DNA of 38,345 bases from Legionella qingyii (GCF_003184185.1 NZ_QHJG01000041.1:1-38345), one strand, 5' to 3'; shown: positions 25,422 through 34,971, counted from the stretch's first letter. The notes: generated by a model from the sequence alone, not told the origin. Program-made: numbers and translations.

Positions 25422-26240
25422 TCATTTTCTGGCAAGAACGACATCAATTATGTGTGTGTCATGATAGGGAAAAGTGAATATTTTACTAAAAAGACGTTTA
25501 AGTCTTTGAATTAAAAATATTTTCGGTAACATCCTAATAGATAAAGTATTGAGAAACCAGGTTCCTTCAATACCGAAAAGGGCTAATTCATCAATAGTAT
25601 TTAGAGTGATGGGTATTTCCAGACGTTGATGAGCGATGACTTCAAATTGATGTTGTTTGAATGCTTGCATCAATTCATTATTGTTCGCAGCAACAGTGGT
25701 GCTTTTTACAATGGATTTGTAATAATGTCCAACAACACTGCTTAAAATAGAGTCTTCTGTAATAAATTCGGCTAAACGTTGTTGAGCGACTGGAAATGAA
25801 TCATAAGTTGTAGTAATCATAGAAAAATGACCATTTGCTCGCGTCAGTAATTTGGCCTCATGGAATAAAACTTTAATCGGAATATAAGCGTTAATAAAGT
25901 GAGCCAGAATTAAATCTTGGCTATGGGGCGGTAAGAATTTGCTTGCTTGTGCGGCGCTACCTTCAATGGTGATTAGGGGTAATGTCTCACGGGCATGTTT
26001 TAACATCTCTGCAGAAACATCAATTCCTGTGAACTCTGCCTGTGGCATAACTTGTTGTAGTTTTTTTAAAAATGCGCCATCGCCAACCCCCAAATCAAGT
26101 ATTTTATAATGAGGTTTCACTCCCAAATAAAAACGCTTCATTTGCTCAATTGCTACTTGATGACTCTGGCTAATCGCACCAAAACGATTGGCCATGGCAT
26201 AGTTTTCAGCGATGTTGTTGTACATGGCCTTTAAGGACAT
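25422..26240 (-). CDS. SAM-dependent class I methyltransferase
   Basis: A 272-residue Rossmann-fold methyltransferase with motif I KILDLGVGDGAFL (46-58), the acidic loop FTGIDVSAEML and the motif IV-like SQDLILAHFINAYIP. The C-terminal 100 residues are not diagnostic, so the substrate is unknown. AGGAAA lies ahead of the ATG. It is first gene of an operon with the POT transporter. Confidence 0.88.
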   Translation of the reverse strand: MSLKAMYNNIAENYAMANRFGAISQSHQVAIEQMKRFYLGVKPHYKILDLGVGDGAFLKKLQQVMPQAEFTGIDVSAEMLKHARETLPLITIEGSAAQASKFLPPHSQDLILAHFINAYIPIKVLFHEAKLLTRANGHFSMITTTYDSFPVAQQRLAEFITEDSILSSVVGHYYKSIVKSTTVAANNNELMQAFKQHQFEVIAHQRLEIPITLNTIDELALFGIEGTWFLNTLSIRMLPKIFLIQRLKRLFSKIFTFPYHDTHIIDVVLARK

Positions 26241-26650
26241 GCAAAATTTCCTGTTTAATAAGGTTCGGTAAGTATATCTCTAAATGAAGGAAATTTGCGA
26301 CTGGTGAACAAGGAAAAATTAACTAATTCGTTTTTTTGACTTGCTAATTTTTATTTTGAGGGTATATTTTCACGTGTTTTTCAAAAAATCGGACATGATA
26401 TTTACCCTAATTGGGGGTAAATAGGAGTCTCATCTTGAGGGTAGATAAGTACAAAATGTTCACGCAATTAACAACTAATTTAGTGATCTGATTGCTTTTA
26501 GATGAGCCAGATTAAAATTTTTTGCATGAAATACCATAAAAAGAGATAATTTAACCGTTTTCTTAATACTCTGTTAATAATCACAGTGTAAAATTAAACA
26601 CGTATAGCAAATATTTTTTTTGTTTTTAGTCGTTTTGGCTATCAAGAATA
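26241..26650. other. Intergenic region between the methyltransferase and csrA leader
   Basis: About 410 AT-rich bases without a credible gene. It should hold the divergent promoters. Three GGGTA-A/T-AT-like elements occur in one orientation: GGGTATAT (26360-26367), GGGTAAATA (26415-26423) and GGGTAGATA (26439-26447). The middle one is half of the perfect inverted repeat at 26400-26422. I cannot place a firm promoter. Confidence 0.5.
26400..26422. promoter_or_regulatory. Perfect inverted repeat, candidate operator
   Basis: ATTTACCC (26400-26407) and GGGTAAAT (26415-26422) are exact inverted copies with a seven-base spacer (TAATTGG). No T-tract follows, so a protein-binding site is more likely than a terminator. 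It lies about 160 bases upstream of the methyltransferase start and 280 upstream of csrA. Confidence 0.45.
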
Positions 26651-26704
26651 CCATGGATAGCGTTCTGTGGAGGAATAGATAGCTGCTTTGTTAGGGAGAT
26701 TTTT
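26651..26704 (+). promoter_or_regulatory. csrA leader with clustered GGA motifs
   Basis: The 54 bases before csrA contain four GGA triplets on the plus strand (26655, 26669, 26672, 26695). The last lies inside the ribosome site AGGGAG (26693-26698), six bases before the ATG. CsrA binds A-N-GGA-type sites and is known to repress its own message in E. coli, so autoregulation is likely; binding here is inferred. Confidence 0.5.
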
Positions 26705-26899
26705 ATGTTAATTTTGACTCGGCGTATTGGTGAAACCTTAATTATTGGTGATGATGTTAATATTACCGTGCTAGGTGTAAAAGGAAACCAGGTTCGCCTA
26801 GGTATCAATGCACCTAAAGATGTATCTGTCCATCGTGAAGAAATTTATTTACGCATACAACAAGAAAAACAATCAGACGAGTCTGAAGAAGCAGTATAA
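26705..26899 (+). CDS. csrA: Carbon storage regulator CsrA
   Basis: A 64-residue RNA-binding protein, nearly collinear with E. coli Csr[37 protein letters not shown] and [13 protein letters not shown]. The RNA-contact residues (Leu4, Arg6 and Arg44 by E. coli numbering) are present. In Legionella CsrA represses transmission traits and many effector mRNAs during replication. The high similarity indicates a canonical copy rather than one of the divergent, mobile-element-borne paralogues. A terminator follows within 30 bases. Confidence 0.97.
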   Translation: MLILTRRIGETLIIGDDVNITVLGVKGNQVRLGINAPKDVSVHREEIYLRIQQEKQSDESEEAV

Positions 26900-26922
26900 A
26901 TCGATTTCCTCGCAGTTCATCC

Positions 26923-26966
26923 AGTTCCGAGCACTTAAAAACGCTCGGGACGAACTTTAATTTTTA
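26923..26966 (+). terminator. csrA terminator
   Basis: Stem GTTCCGAGC (26924-26932) with GCTCGGGAC (26943-26951), one G-T pair, a ten-base loop and then AACTTTAATTTTT. It lies in the convergent gap between csrA and birA. Confidence 0.75.
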
Positions 26967-26999
26967 TACAATCCCCTCATATTTAGTAACTTCTAATAA

Positions 27000-27980
27000 T
27001 TATTCATGAAGCGACGTATCACCTGACGAGAGAAAATGCTTTGTTCCTGATTCATCTTGAAGTATTAATTGTCCTAGCTGATTAATTCCACAAGCAACTC
27101 CAGATAGAGTATCTAAAGATTGAGTTACTTTAATTTTTTTTCCAAACAGATAATCCGATTTATTCCATTCATCCATAAAGCAGTTAAGCTCATGATGTAT
27201 AAATTTGGTTAAATAGCGTTCTAAATTGATAATTAGTTTTGCAATAAGCACATTACGATCAAAATATTGTTTGGTTATTTCATATAATGAGCACCAGGGC
27301 TTATCTGGAAGAGGATGGTTTTGTGTATCAGTATTGACGTTTAAGCCGACTCCTATGATGACTTGAATATTGCCATTAGATTCAGCCAATATTTCAATCA
27401 AACTACCGCATAATTTTTTGTGAGTCCACAAAATATCATTTGGCCATTTAATTTTGATATTGTATGATACATCTAATTCATTTAACGTTGCTAAAATGGC
27501 CAAACTGGCTACCAGGCTTAATCCTGAAAGTTTGGTCAAGTCGTAGTTGAGATTCCAGCGGCTCGAGCAATAAATATTTTCACCAAATGGCGAGTGCCAG
27601 TGACGCCCAAACCGACCTCGCCCCTGAGTTTGAATTTCAGCGCAACAAATATCTACATTATTTGAAGGAGGCAAATCTTTAAGATAGCGATTTGTAGAAT
27701 CAATGGAGGTAACTACATGCACTTTGAATGGAGTCAATTGTGATTGCAACGTGAGATGCTCCATAATGTGTTCTTTCTTTAACAAAATAAGTGGGTAGGG
27801 GAGCTGATAACCTTGATGTCTTATCCTTTCGACAGGGATCCCTGACTCAATTAATTGATTAATTTGTTTCCAAATTGCCGAGCGCGTAATACCTATAGCT
27901 GCTCCCAATTCAGAACCACTATGGCAGCGTCCATCGCCAAGTAACTGTAATAATGTGAGTTGTGAAGGAGTGAAGTGCAT
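27000..27980 (-). CDS. birA: Biotin-protein ligase / biotin operon repressor BirA
   Basis: A 326-residue bifunctional protein. The N-terminal winged helix (about 1-60, GAAIGITRSAIWKQINQL) is followed by the ligase domain with SIDSTNRYL, QGRGRFGRHWHSPFGENIY (biotinoyl-AMP loop), IKWPNDILW and GVGLNVN. It biotinylates the AccB subunit of acetyl-CoA carboxylase and can repress biotin genes. It follows the phosphopantetheinyl transferase by ten bases, and accA diverges upstream of that pair. Confidence 0.96.
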   Translation of the reverse strand: MHFTPSQLTLLQLLGDGRCHSGSELGAAIGITRSAIWKQINQLIESGIPVERIRHQGYQLPYPLILLKKEHIMEHLTLQSQLTPFKVHVVTSIDSTNRYLKDLPPSNNVDICCAEIQTQGRGRFGRHWHSPFGENIYCSSRWNLNYDLTKLSGLSLVASLAILATLNELDVSYNIKIKWPNDILWTHKKLCGSLIEILAESNGNIQVIIGVGLNVNTDTQNHPLPDKPWCSLYEITKQYFDRNVLIAKLIINLERYLTKFIHHELNCFMDEWNKSDYLFGKKIKVTQSLDTLSGVACGINQLGQLILQDESGTKHFLSSGDTSLHE

Positions 27981-27990
27981 TGATGTAAAC

Positions 27991-28728
27991 CTAAAAAATC
28001 AAGTTGTTATTTTGCTCTAGATGAATAAATCCATGTCTTATCTCCCTTATAGTAGGATGATGACATAACGCTCCACTGCAAGCGACTTCAGGCATGAAAG
28101 AGCGTAATTGCCAAGTCATGTTATGCAATGGATCATTCACCAATTGCTTGGTTGGCATGGATATGGGAACACTAAAATGTTTAGTCGGATATGAAAGGCC
28201 TAAGCCACAAGCTTTAATAAAGGCTTCTTTTTGTGCCCAAACATGAAAGAAAATAGCAGGTTTTAGAGCAAGAGGTACTTTAATAAATTCTTCATATTCC
28301 TGATCAGAAAATAAATTTTTCGCAATCCCTTCATAGGGTCGAGCGGAATATTTTTCTATGTCTACGCCCATGGGAAAGTTTTTTCCTACTGCAAGTAATG
28401 CCAAATCCCCAGTATGACTGATGTTAAATTGCAGCTTTGTTGCATTAATGACATCGGGTTTTCCATGAGCATTATAGGTAAATTCCAGTTGGTCCGGTGA
28501 CGTATTTAGATAATTTGCCAATATGACTCTCATCGTTGCTCTGGCGGTAGAGAAACGCCGTTTGTGTCTGCTGAAATAAAATCGTTCTGCACGCGCCTGC
28601 TCATCACGATTTAAGAGTTCGTATGCATTTTTAAATTCATGTGCTAAAGAAAATTGCCAAAGATCAATTCGAGCTTCGTTTAAGACGCAGTTTTCTGTAT
28701 TTAAAGGGTTGAATCCAGTAATGATCAT
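27991..28728 (-). CDS. Sfp-type 4'-phosphopantetheinyl transferase
   Basis: A 245-residue pseudo-dimeric transferase with the FNISHTGDLAL segment (about 118), the Mg-binding GVDIE motif (about 138) and the WAQKEAFIKACG motif (about 182). It attaches phosphopantetheine from CoA to carrier proteins. The family includes Sfp, EntD and AcpT. An acpS-type enzyme may exist elsewhere, so the target could be acyl carrier protein or a polyketide/nonribosomal synthase. The birA linkage favours a housekeeping role. Confidence 0.92.
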   Translation of the reverse strand: MIITGFNPLNTENCVLNEARIDLWQFSLAHEFKNAYELLNRDEQARAERFYFSRHKRRFSTARATMRVILANYLNTSPDQLEFTYNAHGKPDVINATKLQFNISHTGDLALLAVGKNFPMGVDIEKYSARPYEGIAKNLFSDQEYEEFIKVPLALKPAIFFHVWAQKEAFIKACGLGLSYPTKHFSVPISMPTKQLVNDPLHNMTWQLRSFMPEVACSGALCHHPTIREIRHGFIHLEQNNNLIF

Positions 28729-28807
28729 ATGCTTTGTTTGAATCTGGCATCAATTGTCGGTTAAGGTTATCATATACCATGATATTTAATTCACCAAAGA
28801 GTATTCA

Positions 28808-29761
28808 ATGAGCCGACAATTTTTGGATTTTGAGCAACCCATCGAAGAGTTGAATCAAAAAATTGAAGCACTTCGCATGATAGGTCATGATAACGAAGTG
28901 AATTTAAGTGATGAAATAGCGCGACTTCAAGCAAAATGTTCTGAACTAACCTCACAAGTTTTTTCAAACCTGGAGCCTTGGCAAGTTGCACAAATGGCAA
29001 GGCATCCGCTGAGACCACAAACTACAGATTATATCGAACGTATTTTTACTGACTTCCAGGAACTGCACGGTGATAGAAGTTGTTCTTCAGCCCCTGCAAT
29101 TATTGGCGGCTTGGCGCGTTTGAATGGTGAGCCGGTGATGGTACTTGGTCATCAGAAAGGTAAACGAACTAAAGAAAAGGTATACCGTAATTTTGGTATG
29201 GCTCGCCCAGAGGAGTATCGAAAAGCCTTACGTTTGATGAATATGGCTGAAAAATTCAAATTACCTGTGTTTACATTTATTGATACAGCTGGAGCATATC
29301 CTGGGATTGGTGCTGAGGAACGCAATCAATCTGAAGCAATTGCTCGAAATCTGTTTGTGATGTCACGTCTTAAAACGCCAATTATCTGTGTGGTAACTGG
29401 TGAAGCAGGATCTGGAGGTGCATTAGCAATTGGGGTTGGTGATCGAATATTAATGCTCCAATTTGGCATTTACTCAGTAATTTCCCCTGAGGGGTGTGCT
29501 TCGATTCTTTGGAAAGATGCATCTAAAGCTAGTGAAGCTGCACGTGCGATGAGGATCACAGCAGATAAGATTCTGGAAAATAAGTTAATTGATATGATAG
29601 TTCCTGAACCATTAGGTGGGGCTCATCGTAATGTTGATGACATGGCTGCACGATTAAAAGATATTTTAGTTAGCGAATTACGTACTCTAAAGAAATTAAC
29701 TTTAGAGCAGTTGGTCGAAAATCGATACCAAAAATTTATGGCTATGGGGGCAACAGATTAA
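28808..29761 (+). CDS. accA: Acetyl-CoA carboxylase carboxyltransferase subunit alpha
   Basis: A 317-residue subunit, close to the 319 of E. coli AccA. It has the N-terminal helical region [19 protein letters not shown], then [48 protein letters not shown] and [22 protein letters not shown]. With AccD it transfers the carboxyl from biotin to acetyl-CoA, giving malonyl-CoA. Its TAA overlaps the probable tilS start. Confidence 0.97.
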   Translation: MSRQFLDFEQPIEELNQKIEALRMIGHDNEVNLSDEIARLQAKCSELTSQVFSNLEPWQVAQMARHPLRPQTTDYIERIFTDFQELHGDRSCSSAPAIIGGLARLNGEPVMVLGHQKGKRTKEKVYRNFGMARPEEYRKALRLMNMAEKFKLPVFTFIDTAGAYPGIGAEERNQSEAIARNLFVMSRLKTPIICVVTGEAGSGGALAIGVGDRILMLQFGIYSVISPEGCASILWKDASKASEAARAMRITADKILENKLIDMIVPEPLGGAHRNVDDMAARLKDILVSELRTLKKLTLEQLVENRYQKFMAMGATD

Positions 29762-31055
29762 ACCTTTATTAAGTGCCGAGTGGTTTTCTCGCCTAAGTCA
29801 TTTTAATAAATTAATTGTAGGTTTTAGTGGTGGGCTTGACTCAACAGTGCTCTTGCATGTTCTTGCTTCCCACCCGGCTTTACTTGCTAAATTGGTCGCA
29901 GTGCATGTTAATCATGGTATTAGTGCTAATGCATCTCTTTGGCAAGTACACTGCCAACAGTTTTGCCAGGATTTAAGCATTTCTTTAATTACCCAGTCAG
30001 TGCAATTTGATCGTTCTGCTAATGTTGAAGAAGGTGCGCGTATTGCACGTTATGCCGTTTTTTCTTCTCTGATGGCGGAACAAGATTGCTTGATTTTAGG
30101 GCATCATCTAGACGATCAAGCAGAAACAGTACTTTTACAACTATTTAGAGGGGCTGGAATAGACGGGTTGGCCGCTATGTCTGATTTTAGTCAACTTGAA
30201 ATAGGAACAATTGCCAGACCTTTTTTAAACCATTCCCGTGAGCAATTGAAACATTATGCTGATGTGCATCAATTAAGTTGGATTGAAGATGAGAGCAATC
30301 AAGATATCAGCTATTCCCGCAATTATCTTCGTCAGCAAATAATACCTTTGTTGCAAAGAAAATGGCCTGGAGTTGTCGGTAATATTGCAAGAACAGCGCT
30401 TCATTGCCAACAGGCGAAACGAAATCTAGACATACTGGCATCTCAAGATATGGTTTTGGAAGATAATAAGGAAGCATTAACAAATAATATTTTATTTATC
30501 AGTCCATTAAACAAACTCAGCCGTGATCGTATTGCGAATGTACTTAGAGTCTGGTTGAAGAATAATCAGGTCCAATTACCTTCAACGGCTACTTTTGGGC
30601 GATTGATTGATGAAGTAATCTTCGCAGGTCTAGATGCGGTACCAGAAGTGAGTTGGGGGGAAGTAACAGTACGTCGTTATCAAAAATATTTATATTTAGA
30701 TAAAAAAAACATAGGTACCTTGATTTCATCTGTTGAATGGTCTTCATTTCCTTTGCCTTTACTGCTCCCTGATGTCGGCATTAATTTATTGGCGAAAAAA
30801 AACAGGCAGGGATTGGTGATTCCTCCAGATACAAAAATATTTGTCCGATTTAGACAAGGAGGTGAAGAGTTTTTTTGGCATGGTCAGACCAAACGGTTAA
30901 AAAAACTATTCCAGGAATGGGGGATTCCACCTTGGTTGAGAGAGCAAGTTCCCTTGGTTTATTTTAATGATAAACTCGCAGCGGTAGTCGGTTATGCAAT
31001 GAGTGATTTATTTTTTTCTAAAGAACATCCTGACGCTTGGATTTTTATTAATTGA
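29757..31055 (+). CDS. tilS: tRNA(Ile)-lysidine synthetase, probable AUU start
   Basis: An N-type ATP pyrophosphatase that modifies C34 of tRNA-Ile(CAU) to lysidine. The ATP loop [12 protein letters not shown] starts at about 29823, [19 protein letters not shown] follows, and the C-terminal domains complete a length of about 433, against 432 in E. coli. Starting at the first GTG (29847) would cut off the ATP loop. Upstream in frame there is no ATG, GTG or TTG before the reading frame runs back into accA. The best start is ATT at 29757, overlapping the accA TAA (ATTAA), with GGGGG at 29746-29750. The reading frame is intact; the start is inference. Confidence 0.88.
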   Translation: MKPLLSAEWFSRLSHFNKLIVGFSGGLDSTVLLHVLASHPALLAKLVAVHVNHGISANASLWQVHCQQFCQDLSISLITQSVQFDRSANVEEGARIARYAVFSSLMAEQDCLILGHHLDDQAETVLLQLFRGAGIDGLAAMSDFSQLEIGTIARPFLNHSREQLKHYADVHQLSWIEDESNQDISYSRNYLRQQIIPLLQRKWPGVVGNIARTALHCQQAKRNLDILASQDMVLEDNKEALTNNILFISPLNKLSRDRIANVLRVWLKNNQVQLPSTATFGRLIDEVIFAGLDAVPEVSWGEVTVRRYQKYLYLDKKNIGTLISSVEWSSFPLPLLLPDVGINLLAKKNRQGLVIPPDTKIFVRFRQGGEEFFWHGQTKRLKKLFQEWGIPPWLREQVPLVYFNDKLAAVVGYAMSDLFFSKEHPDAWIFIN

Positions 31056-31122
31056 TATCATTGTGTCTGGGGGGAATAGAGACTTGAGTTGATTTGCCTC
31101 CAGCCTCTATTGGGGATCCAAA

Positions 31123-31383
31123 TTAGAAGCCTAGACGACCATTTTCTATATCAAATCGTTCATTTGGGGCAAAGTCAGTATCTCGTTCATATGCGATTTC
31201 CATTGCATTATTCACATTGTCCCTAATCTCTTGTGCACTCTTTGCCAAGCCATTTTGCTTGAAGAAGAGATATTGAGATAAAACGTGTCGTGCTGTTGGA
31301 CTTTGTGCTAATTTTTTTTGAGTTTCGGAAATAAGATCAAGTTCTCCATCTTCGTTCATCCACTCGTGTGCTTTAACTTTCAT
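31123..31383 (-). CDS. Small conserved-looking protein of unknown function
   Basis: An 86-residue acidic, soluble, mostly helical protein with a strong ribosome site (GAGGTGA) before the ATG. It has no signal peptide and no motif that I recognise; SPTARHVLSQYLFFKQNGLAKSAQ is a likely helical core. It is a single gene convergent with tilS. Confidence 0.75.
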   Translation of the reverse strand: MKVKAHEWMNEDGELDLISETQKKLAQSPTARHVLSQYLFFKQNGLAKSAQEIRDNVNNAMEIAYERDTDFAPNERFDIENGRLGF

Positions 31384-31498
31384 TACTCACCTCTGTTTTA
31401 AAAAAGAACGCCATGATACATGATAAAGCACAAAACTCAAGTATCAATCAATTGAAATTTATATAAAATTTTGCTTGCGTTTAAAAAAATATTTCGAT

Positions 31499-31527
31499 TT
31501 TTATTAATCTCATTTAGATTAATAAAA
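31499..31527. promoter_or_regulatory. Perfect 12-bp inverted repeat upstream of the YopJ-like gene
   Basis: TTTTATTAATCT (31499-31510) and AGATTAATAAAA (31516-31527) are exact inverted copies with a five-base loop CATTT. It ends 25 bases before the ATG at 31553, where an operator or a 5' UTR hairpin would act. It does not match the PmrA direct-repeat consensus as I know it. Confidence 0.55.
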
Positions 31528-31552
31528 TAAATAAAATCTCAAAGTGTTCACC

Positions 31553-32572
31553 ATGAAAAGCATCTCGGAAATTAAAGAACTGCTAGTCCTTTGTGATACC
31601 CCAGCCAATATTTCAGCAGACCTTATGGCATTTTTCTTATATTTAAAAGAAATGAAACGTGAAAAAAATTATAAATTTAAAGCATTCGCAATGTGCAGCG
31701 ATGAGATAGATTTATTACACGAACTCATTGAGCATATGATTGAATATTGCAACAAAGATCTACGATTTCAAATCGCTATTTCAAAATGGGATGGAAGTGA
31801 GCAATTAAATCATTGGTCTTTTTTAGAGTTTAATTTTAAGAGAACCAATAGTTCTCGCACATTGGATATTCTGATTTGTGATCCATTGGGTTTCGAGCAG
31901 TCGCTGGTTTTAACTAATTTATTAAGCAGCAAGATGAGATTTGGTAATTTAAGTAAAAAATGCTCACTGACAGTCTATATCCCTACAGATATTTTGCAAA
32001 TTAAAGGTCGTATCTGTGCTTATTTTGTTACCGATAGCATTTCGATGTTATCGAATCAAGATAGGTACTGTCCAATTTATGATTATATGAACTCCCATCA
32101 GCAAAAGGAAAAAAATCGATTAGCAGTTGATACGTTGAACCGTTTTCGCATGTCTATGGTGTGTTGTTATATGGAAGATGAGCTTGATAGTATGTATCAG
32201 TTTAATATGGTTATTAGTTCTTTGCCTGTTCGGCTTTTACGCACGAAACAATTGATTAGTGATTTAGAACGTGAAGTTCGAGACTCTGAGTTTAAAGAAG
32301 AAATTGTGAACGGCAAAGGGGAGACAGCATGGGGATCTATTGATAGAAACTTATTCTTTGTTAAAGATCGCCAGAGCGAAGAGCAACATAGAAATATGAG
32401 GGTTAATAAAAAAATGGAGAAGTTGGTAGGAATGGCTAGTGAAGCATCCTCTTCATTAAGTTCCTCAGAGGATGTTCAACTGATTAATGAAGGAATACAA
32501 AAACATCGTATATCCGGTCTAGAAAAACTAATCAAACAACACAGTGATCAATGTGCTTTAAGTTGTTCTTAG
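31553..32572 (+). CDS. Candidate YopJ-like (C55-type) acetyltransferase effector
   Basis: A soluble protein of 339 residues from the ATG at 31553 (a GTG lies at 31544). I do not recognise it as a named gene. The middle carries a pattern like the YopJ catalytic core: His in LNHWSFLEF (H87 from this start), Asp in [11 protein letters not shown] (D110), and Cys in [18 protein letters not shown] (C155). Spacings are 23 and 45 residues; in YopJ they are 19 and 44 (H109, E128, C172), and Asp replaces Glu in plant-pathogen members such as PopP2. The residues after Cys (CAYF against CGIF) also fit, though the usual Gly is Ala. The C-terminus is polar and Ser-rich ([12 protein letters not shown]). Its 3' end overlaps convergent sdaA by four bases. 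Confidence 0.65.
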   Translation: MKSISEIKELLVLCDTPANISADLMAFFLYLKEMKREKNYKFKAFAMCSDEIDLLHELIEHMIEYCNKDLRFQIAISKWDGSEQLNHWSFLEFNFKRTNSSRTLDILICDPLGFEQSLVLTNLLSSKMRFGNLSKKCSLTVYIPTDILQIKGRICAYFVTDSISMLSNQDRYCPIYDYMNSHQQKEKNRLAVDTLNRFRMSMVCCYMEDELDSMYQFNMVISSLPVRLLRTKQLISDLEREVRDSEFKEEIVNGKGETAWGSIDRNLFFVKDRQSEEQHRNMRVNKKMEKLVGMASEASSSLSSSEDVQLINEGIQKHRISGLEKLIKQHSDQCALSCS

Positions 32573-33945
32573 CACTCCGGTAAATTCACTGCCAAACCTC
32601 CCATAGAGGTTTCCTTATAAATGCTTTGCATGTCCATGCCAGTTTGTTTCATAGTTTTGATTACTTTATCTAAAGAAATTTGATGTTGACCATCACCAAT
32701 AAGAGCCATTCGCGTTGCATTCACTGCTTTTACTGCACCCATAGCGTTCCGTTCAATACAAGGTATTTGTACCAAGCCTAATACTGGATCACAGGTCATA
32801 CCTAAATGATGCTCCATAGCAATTTCTGCTGCATTTTCTACTTGAGCTACAGTTCCACCAAGAACAGCAGTAAGACCTGCTGCAGCCATTGAAGAGGCAA
32901 CACCCACTTCACCTTGGCATCCTACTTCAGCGCCAGAAATGGATGCGCCTTTTTTATAAAGTATGCCTATCGCTGCGGCAGTTAGGAAATAAGTGTATAT
33001 ATCTTCATGGTTCATTTTATCGTGTGCGCGTTGACAATATTTAAGCACGGCTGGAATAATGCCCGCGGCACCATTGGTAGGTGCAGTAACGATACGCCCG
33101 CCTGCTGCATTTTCCTCGTTCACGGCCATGGCATAAAGATTTAACAAGTTCATGATATCTGATTGTTCAAAAACGCTTTTCACTCCTTTTTCGCTCATAA
33201 GCTTTTTATATAAATCAGGTGCACGTCTTTTTAAATTGAGCCCTCCAGGTAATATACCTTCATGTTGGCATCCATTGGAAATGCAATCATCCATCACTTT
33301 AGCAATTGCTAAAATACCGGTATGGATTTCTTCTGTGCTACGCCAGGTTCTTTCATTAATAAGCATTAATTCAGCGATGCTTAAATTATTTTTCTGGCAC
33401 AGTTCCAAGAGTTGGGTTGCTGTAGAAAAAGGATATGGAGGTGGGTTCGTTTCTTCGGTAGCTTTGGAAAAATCTTCTTCAGTAGTGATAAATCCACCAC
33501 CAATTGAGTAATAAACTTGTGCAATTAATAAATTATCTTGAGCATCAAAAACAGAAAAACGCATACCATTTGAATGTTTGGGCAATAGCTCTTTTTGCAA
33601 AAAGAGAAAATCAGTGGATTCGTTAAATTTAATGTCCTTTTTGCCTGCCAGATTTAGTGTATGAGAACTGAGTATTTCATGCATACGAGGTACCATAGAT
33701 TCAGGAGCTACAGTCTCGGGTGTTTTATTCTCCAACCCATTTAAAATCGCTTTATCGGTGCCATGGCCTTTTCCGGTTAAAGCAAGTGAACCATAAAGTT
33801 CTATTTTTACTCGCTGAACCTCATTCATAAATTGTTTGTCTTCAAGTAATGTTAAAAAGGCATTAGCAGCAAGCATAGGACCTACAGTATGGGAGCTTGA
33901 CGGGCCGATTCCAATGGAAAATAAATCAAATACACTGATGTTCAT
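32569..33945 (-). CDS. sdaA: L-serine ammonia-lyase (L-serine dehydratase), single-chain
   Basis: A 458-residue iron-sulfur enzyme that deaminates serine to pyruvate. It has the N-terminal [21 protein letters not shown] and the cluster-region cysteines in [28 protein letters not shown] and ERNAMGAV. Length matches E. coli SdaA (454). Serine is a main carbon and energy source for Legionella, so the role is central. Confidence 0.96.
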   Translation of the reverse strand: MNISVFDLFSIGIGPSSSHTVGPMLAANAFLTLLEDKQFMNEVQRVKIELYGSLALTGKGHGTDKAILNGLENKTPETVAPESMVPRMHEILSSHTLNLAGKKDIKFNESTDFLFLQKELLPKHSNGMRFSVFDAQDNLLIAQVYYSIGGGFITTEEDFSKATEETNPPPYPFSTATQLLELCQKNNLSIAELMLINERTWRSTEEIHTGILAIAKVMDDCISNGCQHEGILPGGLNLKRRAPDLYKKLMSEKGVKSVFEQSDIMNLLNLYAMAVNEENAAGGRIVTAPTNGAAGIIPAVLKYCQRAHDKMNHEDIYTYFLTAAAIGILYKKGASISGAEVGCQGEVGVASSMAAAGLTAVLGGTVAQVENAAEIAMEHHLGMTCDPVLGLVQIPCIERNAMGAVKAVNATRMALIGDGQHQISLDKVIKTMKQTGMDMQSIYKETSMGGLAVNLPEC

Positions 33946-34272
33946 GTGTGTTCATCTCTAGTTACAATTAGTGCAAAGTGTAGAGGGATCTTAATTATTT
34001 GTCTATTTTAATTATAGTGAACTATTGACTTTGGGATTTGTCATGTATTTCTGGTTGTGTATTTCTGGCTGTGACTCATTCCATGAAGGGATATGTATTA
34101 AGATTATCTAATGCACTGAACTTTATAATATAGTTACAATTAATCGTGCTTAAATGCTGGTAATTTCATGTGATTTTAGGCAGAATTATGTTGCATTTTA
34201 GTTAGAATGCAATATCTTTCTATATAAAAATGGGAAGATATGCAAAATAGAAAGACTACAAGGGGATTCTTT
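33946..34272. other. sdaA-mip divergent intergenic region
   Basis: About 330 bases with no gene. Features seen: a 12-base direct repeat TAGTTACAATTA at 33959-33970 and 34131-34142; a 14-base tandem repeat TGTATTTCTGGYTG at 34044-34057 and 34058-34071; and an inverted repeat TTGCATT (34191-34197) with AATGCAA (34206-34212) about 60 bases before the mip start. A TATATAA stretch near 34220 could be part of the mip promoter, but I cannot fix a -35. Confidence 0.5.
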
Positions 34273-34971
34273 ATGAAGATGAAATTGGTCACTGCAGCCA
34301 TTATGGGGCTGGCAATGTCTACTGCAATGGCTGCTACTGATGCTACATCGCTTGTTACGGATAAAGATAAATTATCTTATAGTATTGGTGCTGATTTAGG
34401 AAAAAATTTCAAAAATCAAGGTATTGATATTAATCCGGAAGCATTGGCTAAAGGAATGCAAGATGGTATGTCTGGTGCCCAATTGATTTTGACCGAACAA
34501 CAAATGAAAGATGTTCTGAATAAATTTCAGAAAGATCTGATGGCAAAACGCAGTGCGGAGTTTAATAAAAAAGCTGAAGAGAACAAATCTAAAGGCGATG
34601 CCTTTTTGTCAGCTAACAAGTCAAAATCTGGTGTAGTTGTATTGCCAAGTGGTTTGCAATATAAAGTTATTGAAGCAGGTACAGGTAATAAGCCTGGTAA
34701 ATCTGATACAGTAACTGTTGAATACACAGGTACATTAATTGATGGTACTGTATTTGATAGCACTGAAAAAACAGGAAAACCCGCTACATTCCAAGTATCA
34801 CAAGTAATTCCTGGTTGGACAGAAGCATTGCAATTAATGCCTGCTGGATCTACATGGGAAATTTATGTGCCTTCAGACTTGGCTTATGGTCCACGTAGTG
34901 TAGGTGGTCCTATAGGTCCAAATGAAACTTTGATTTTCAAAATTCATTTGATCTCTGTGAAAAAAGCCTAA
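34273..34971 (+). CDS. mip: Macrophage infectivity potentiator, FKBP-type peptidyl-prolyl isomerase
   Basis: A 232-residue surface protein with signal peptide [20 protein letters not shown], an N-terminal dimerisation helix region, a long linking helix (about 75-125) and a C-terminal FKBP domain (about 135-232, with [31 protein letters not shown] and [27 protein letters not shown]). The ATG at 34273 has AGGGGA upstream and gives the known Legionella N-terminus; an in-frame ATG at 34240 is less likely. Mip aids early intracellular infection and binds collagen. Many substitutions relative to L. pneumophila Mip (in the linker and at the C-terminus) point to another species. Confidence 0.97.
   Translation: MKMKLVTAAIMGLAMSTAMAATDATSLVTDKDKLSYSIGADLGKNFKNQGIDINPEALAKGMQDGMSGAQLILTEQQMKDVLNKFQKDLMAKRSAEFNKKAEENKSKGDAFLSANKSKSGVVVLPSGLQYKVIEAGTGNKPGKSDTVTVEYTGTLIDGTVFDSTEKTGKPATFQVSQVIPGWTEALQLMPAGSTWEIYVPSDLAYGPRSVGGPIGPNETLIFKIHLISVKKA

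Noticed and set aside
26521..26568. Tiny frame of about 15 codons upstream of csrA
   Set aside because: No ribosome site and too short to separate from chance.
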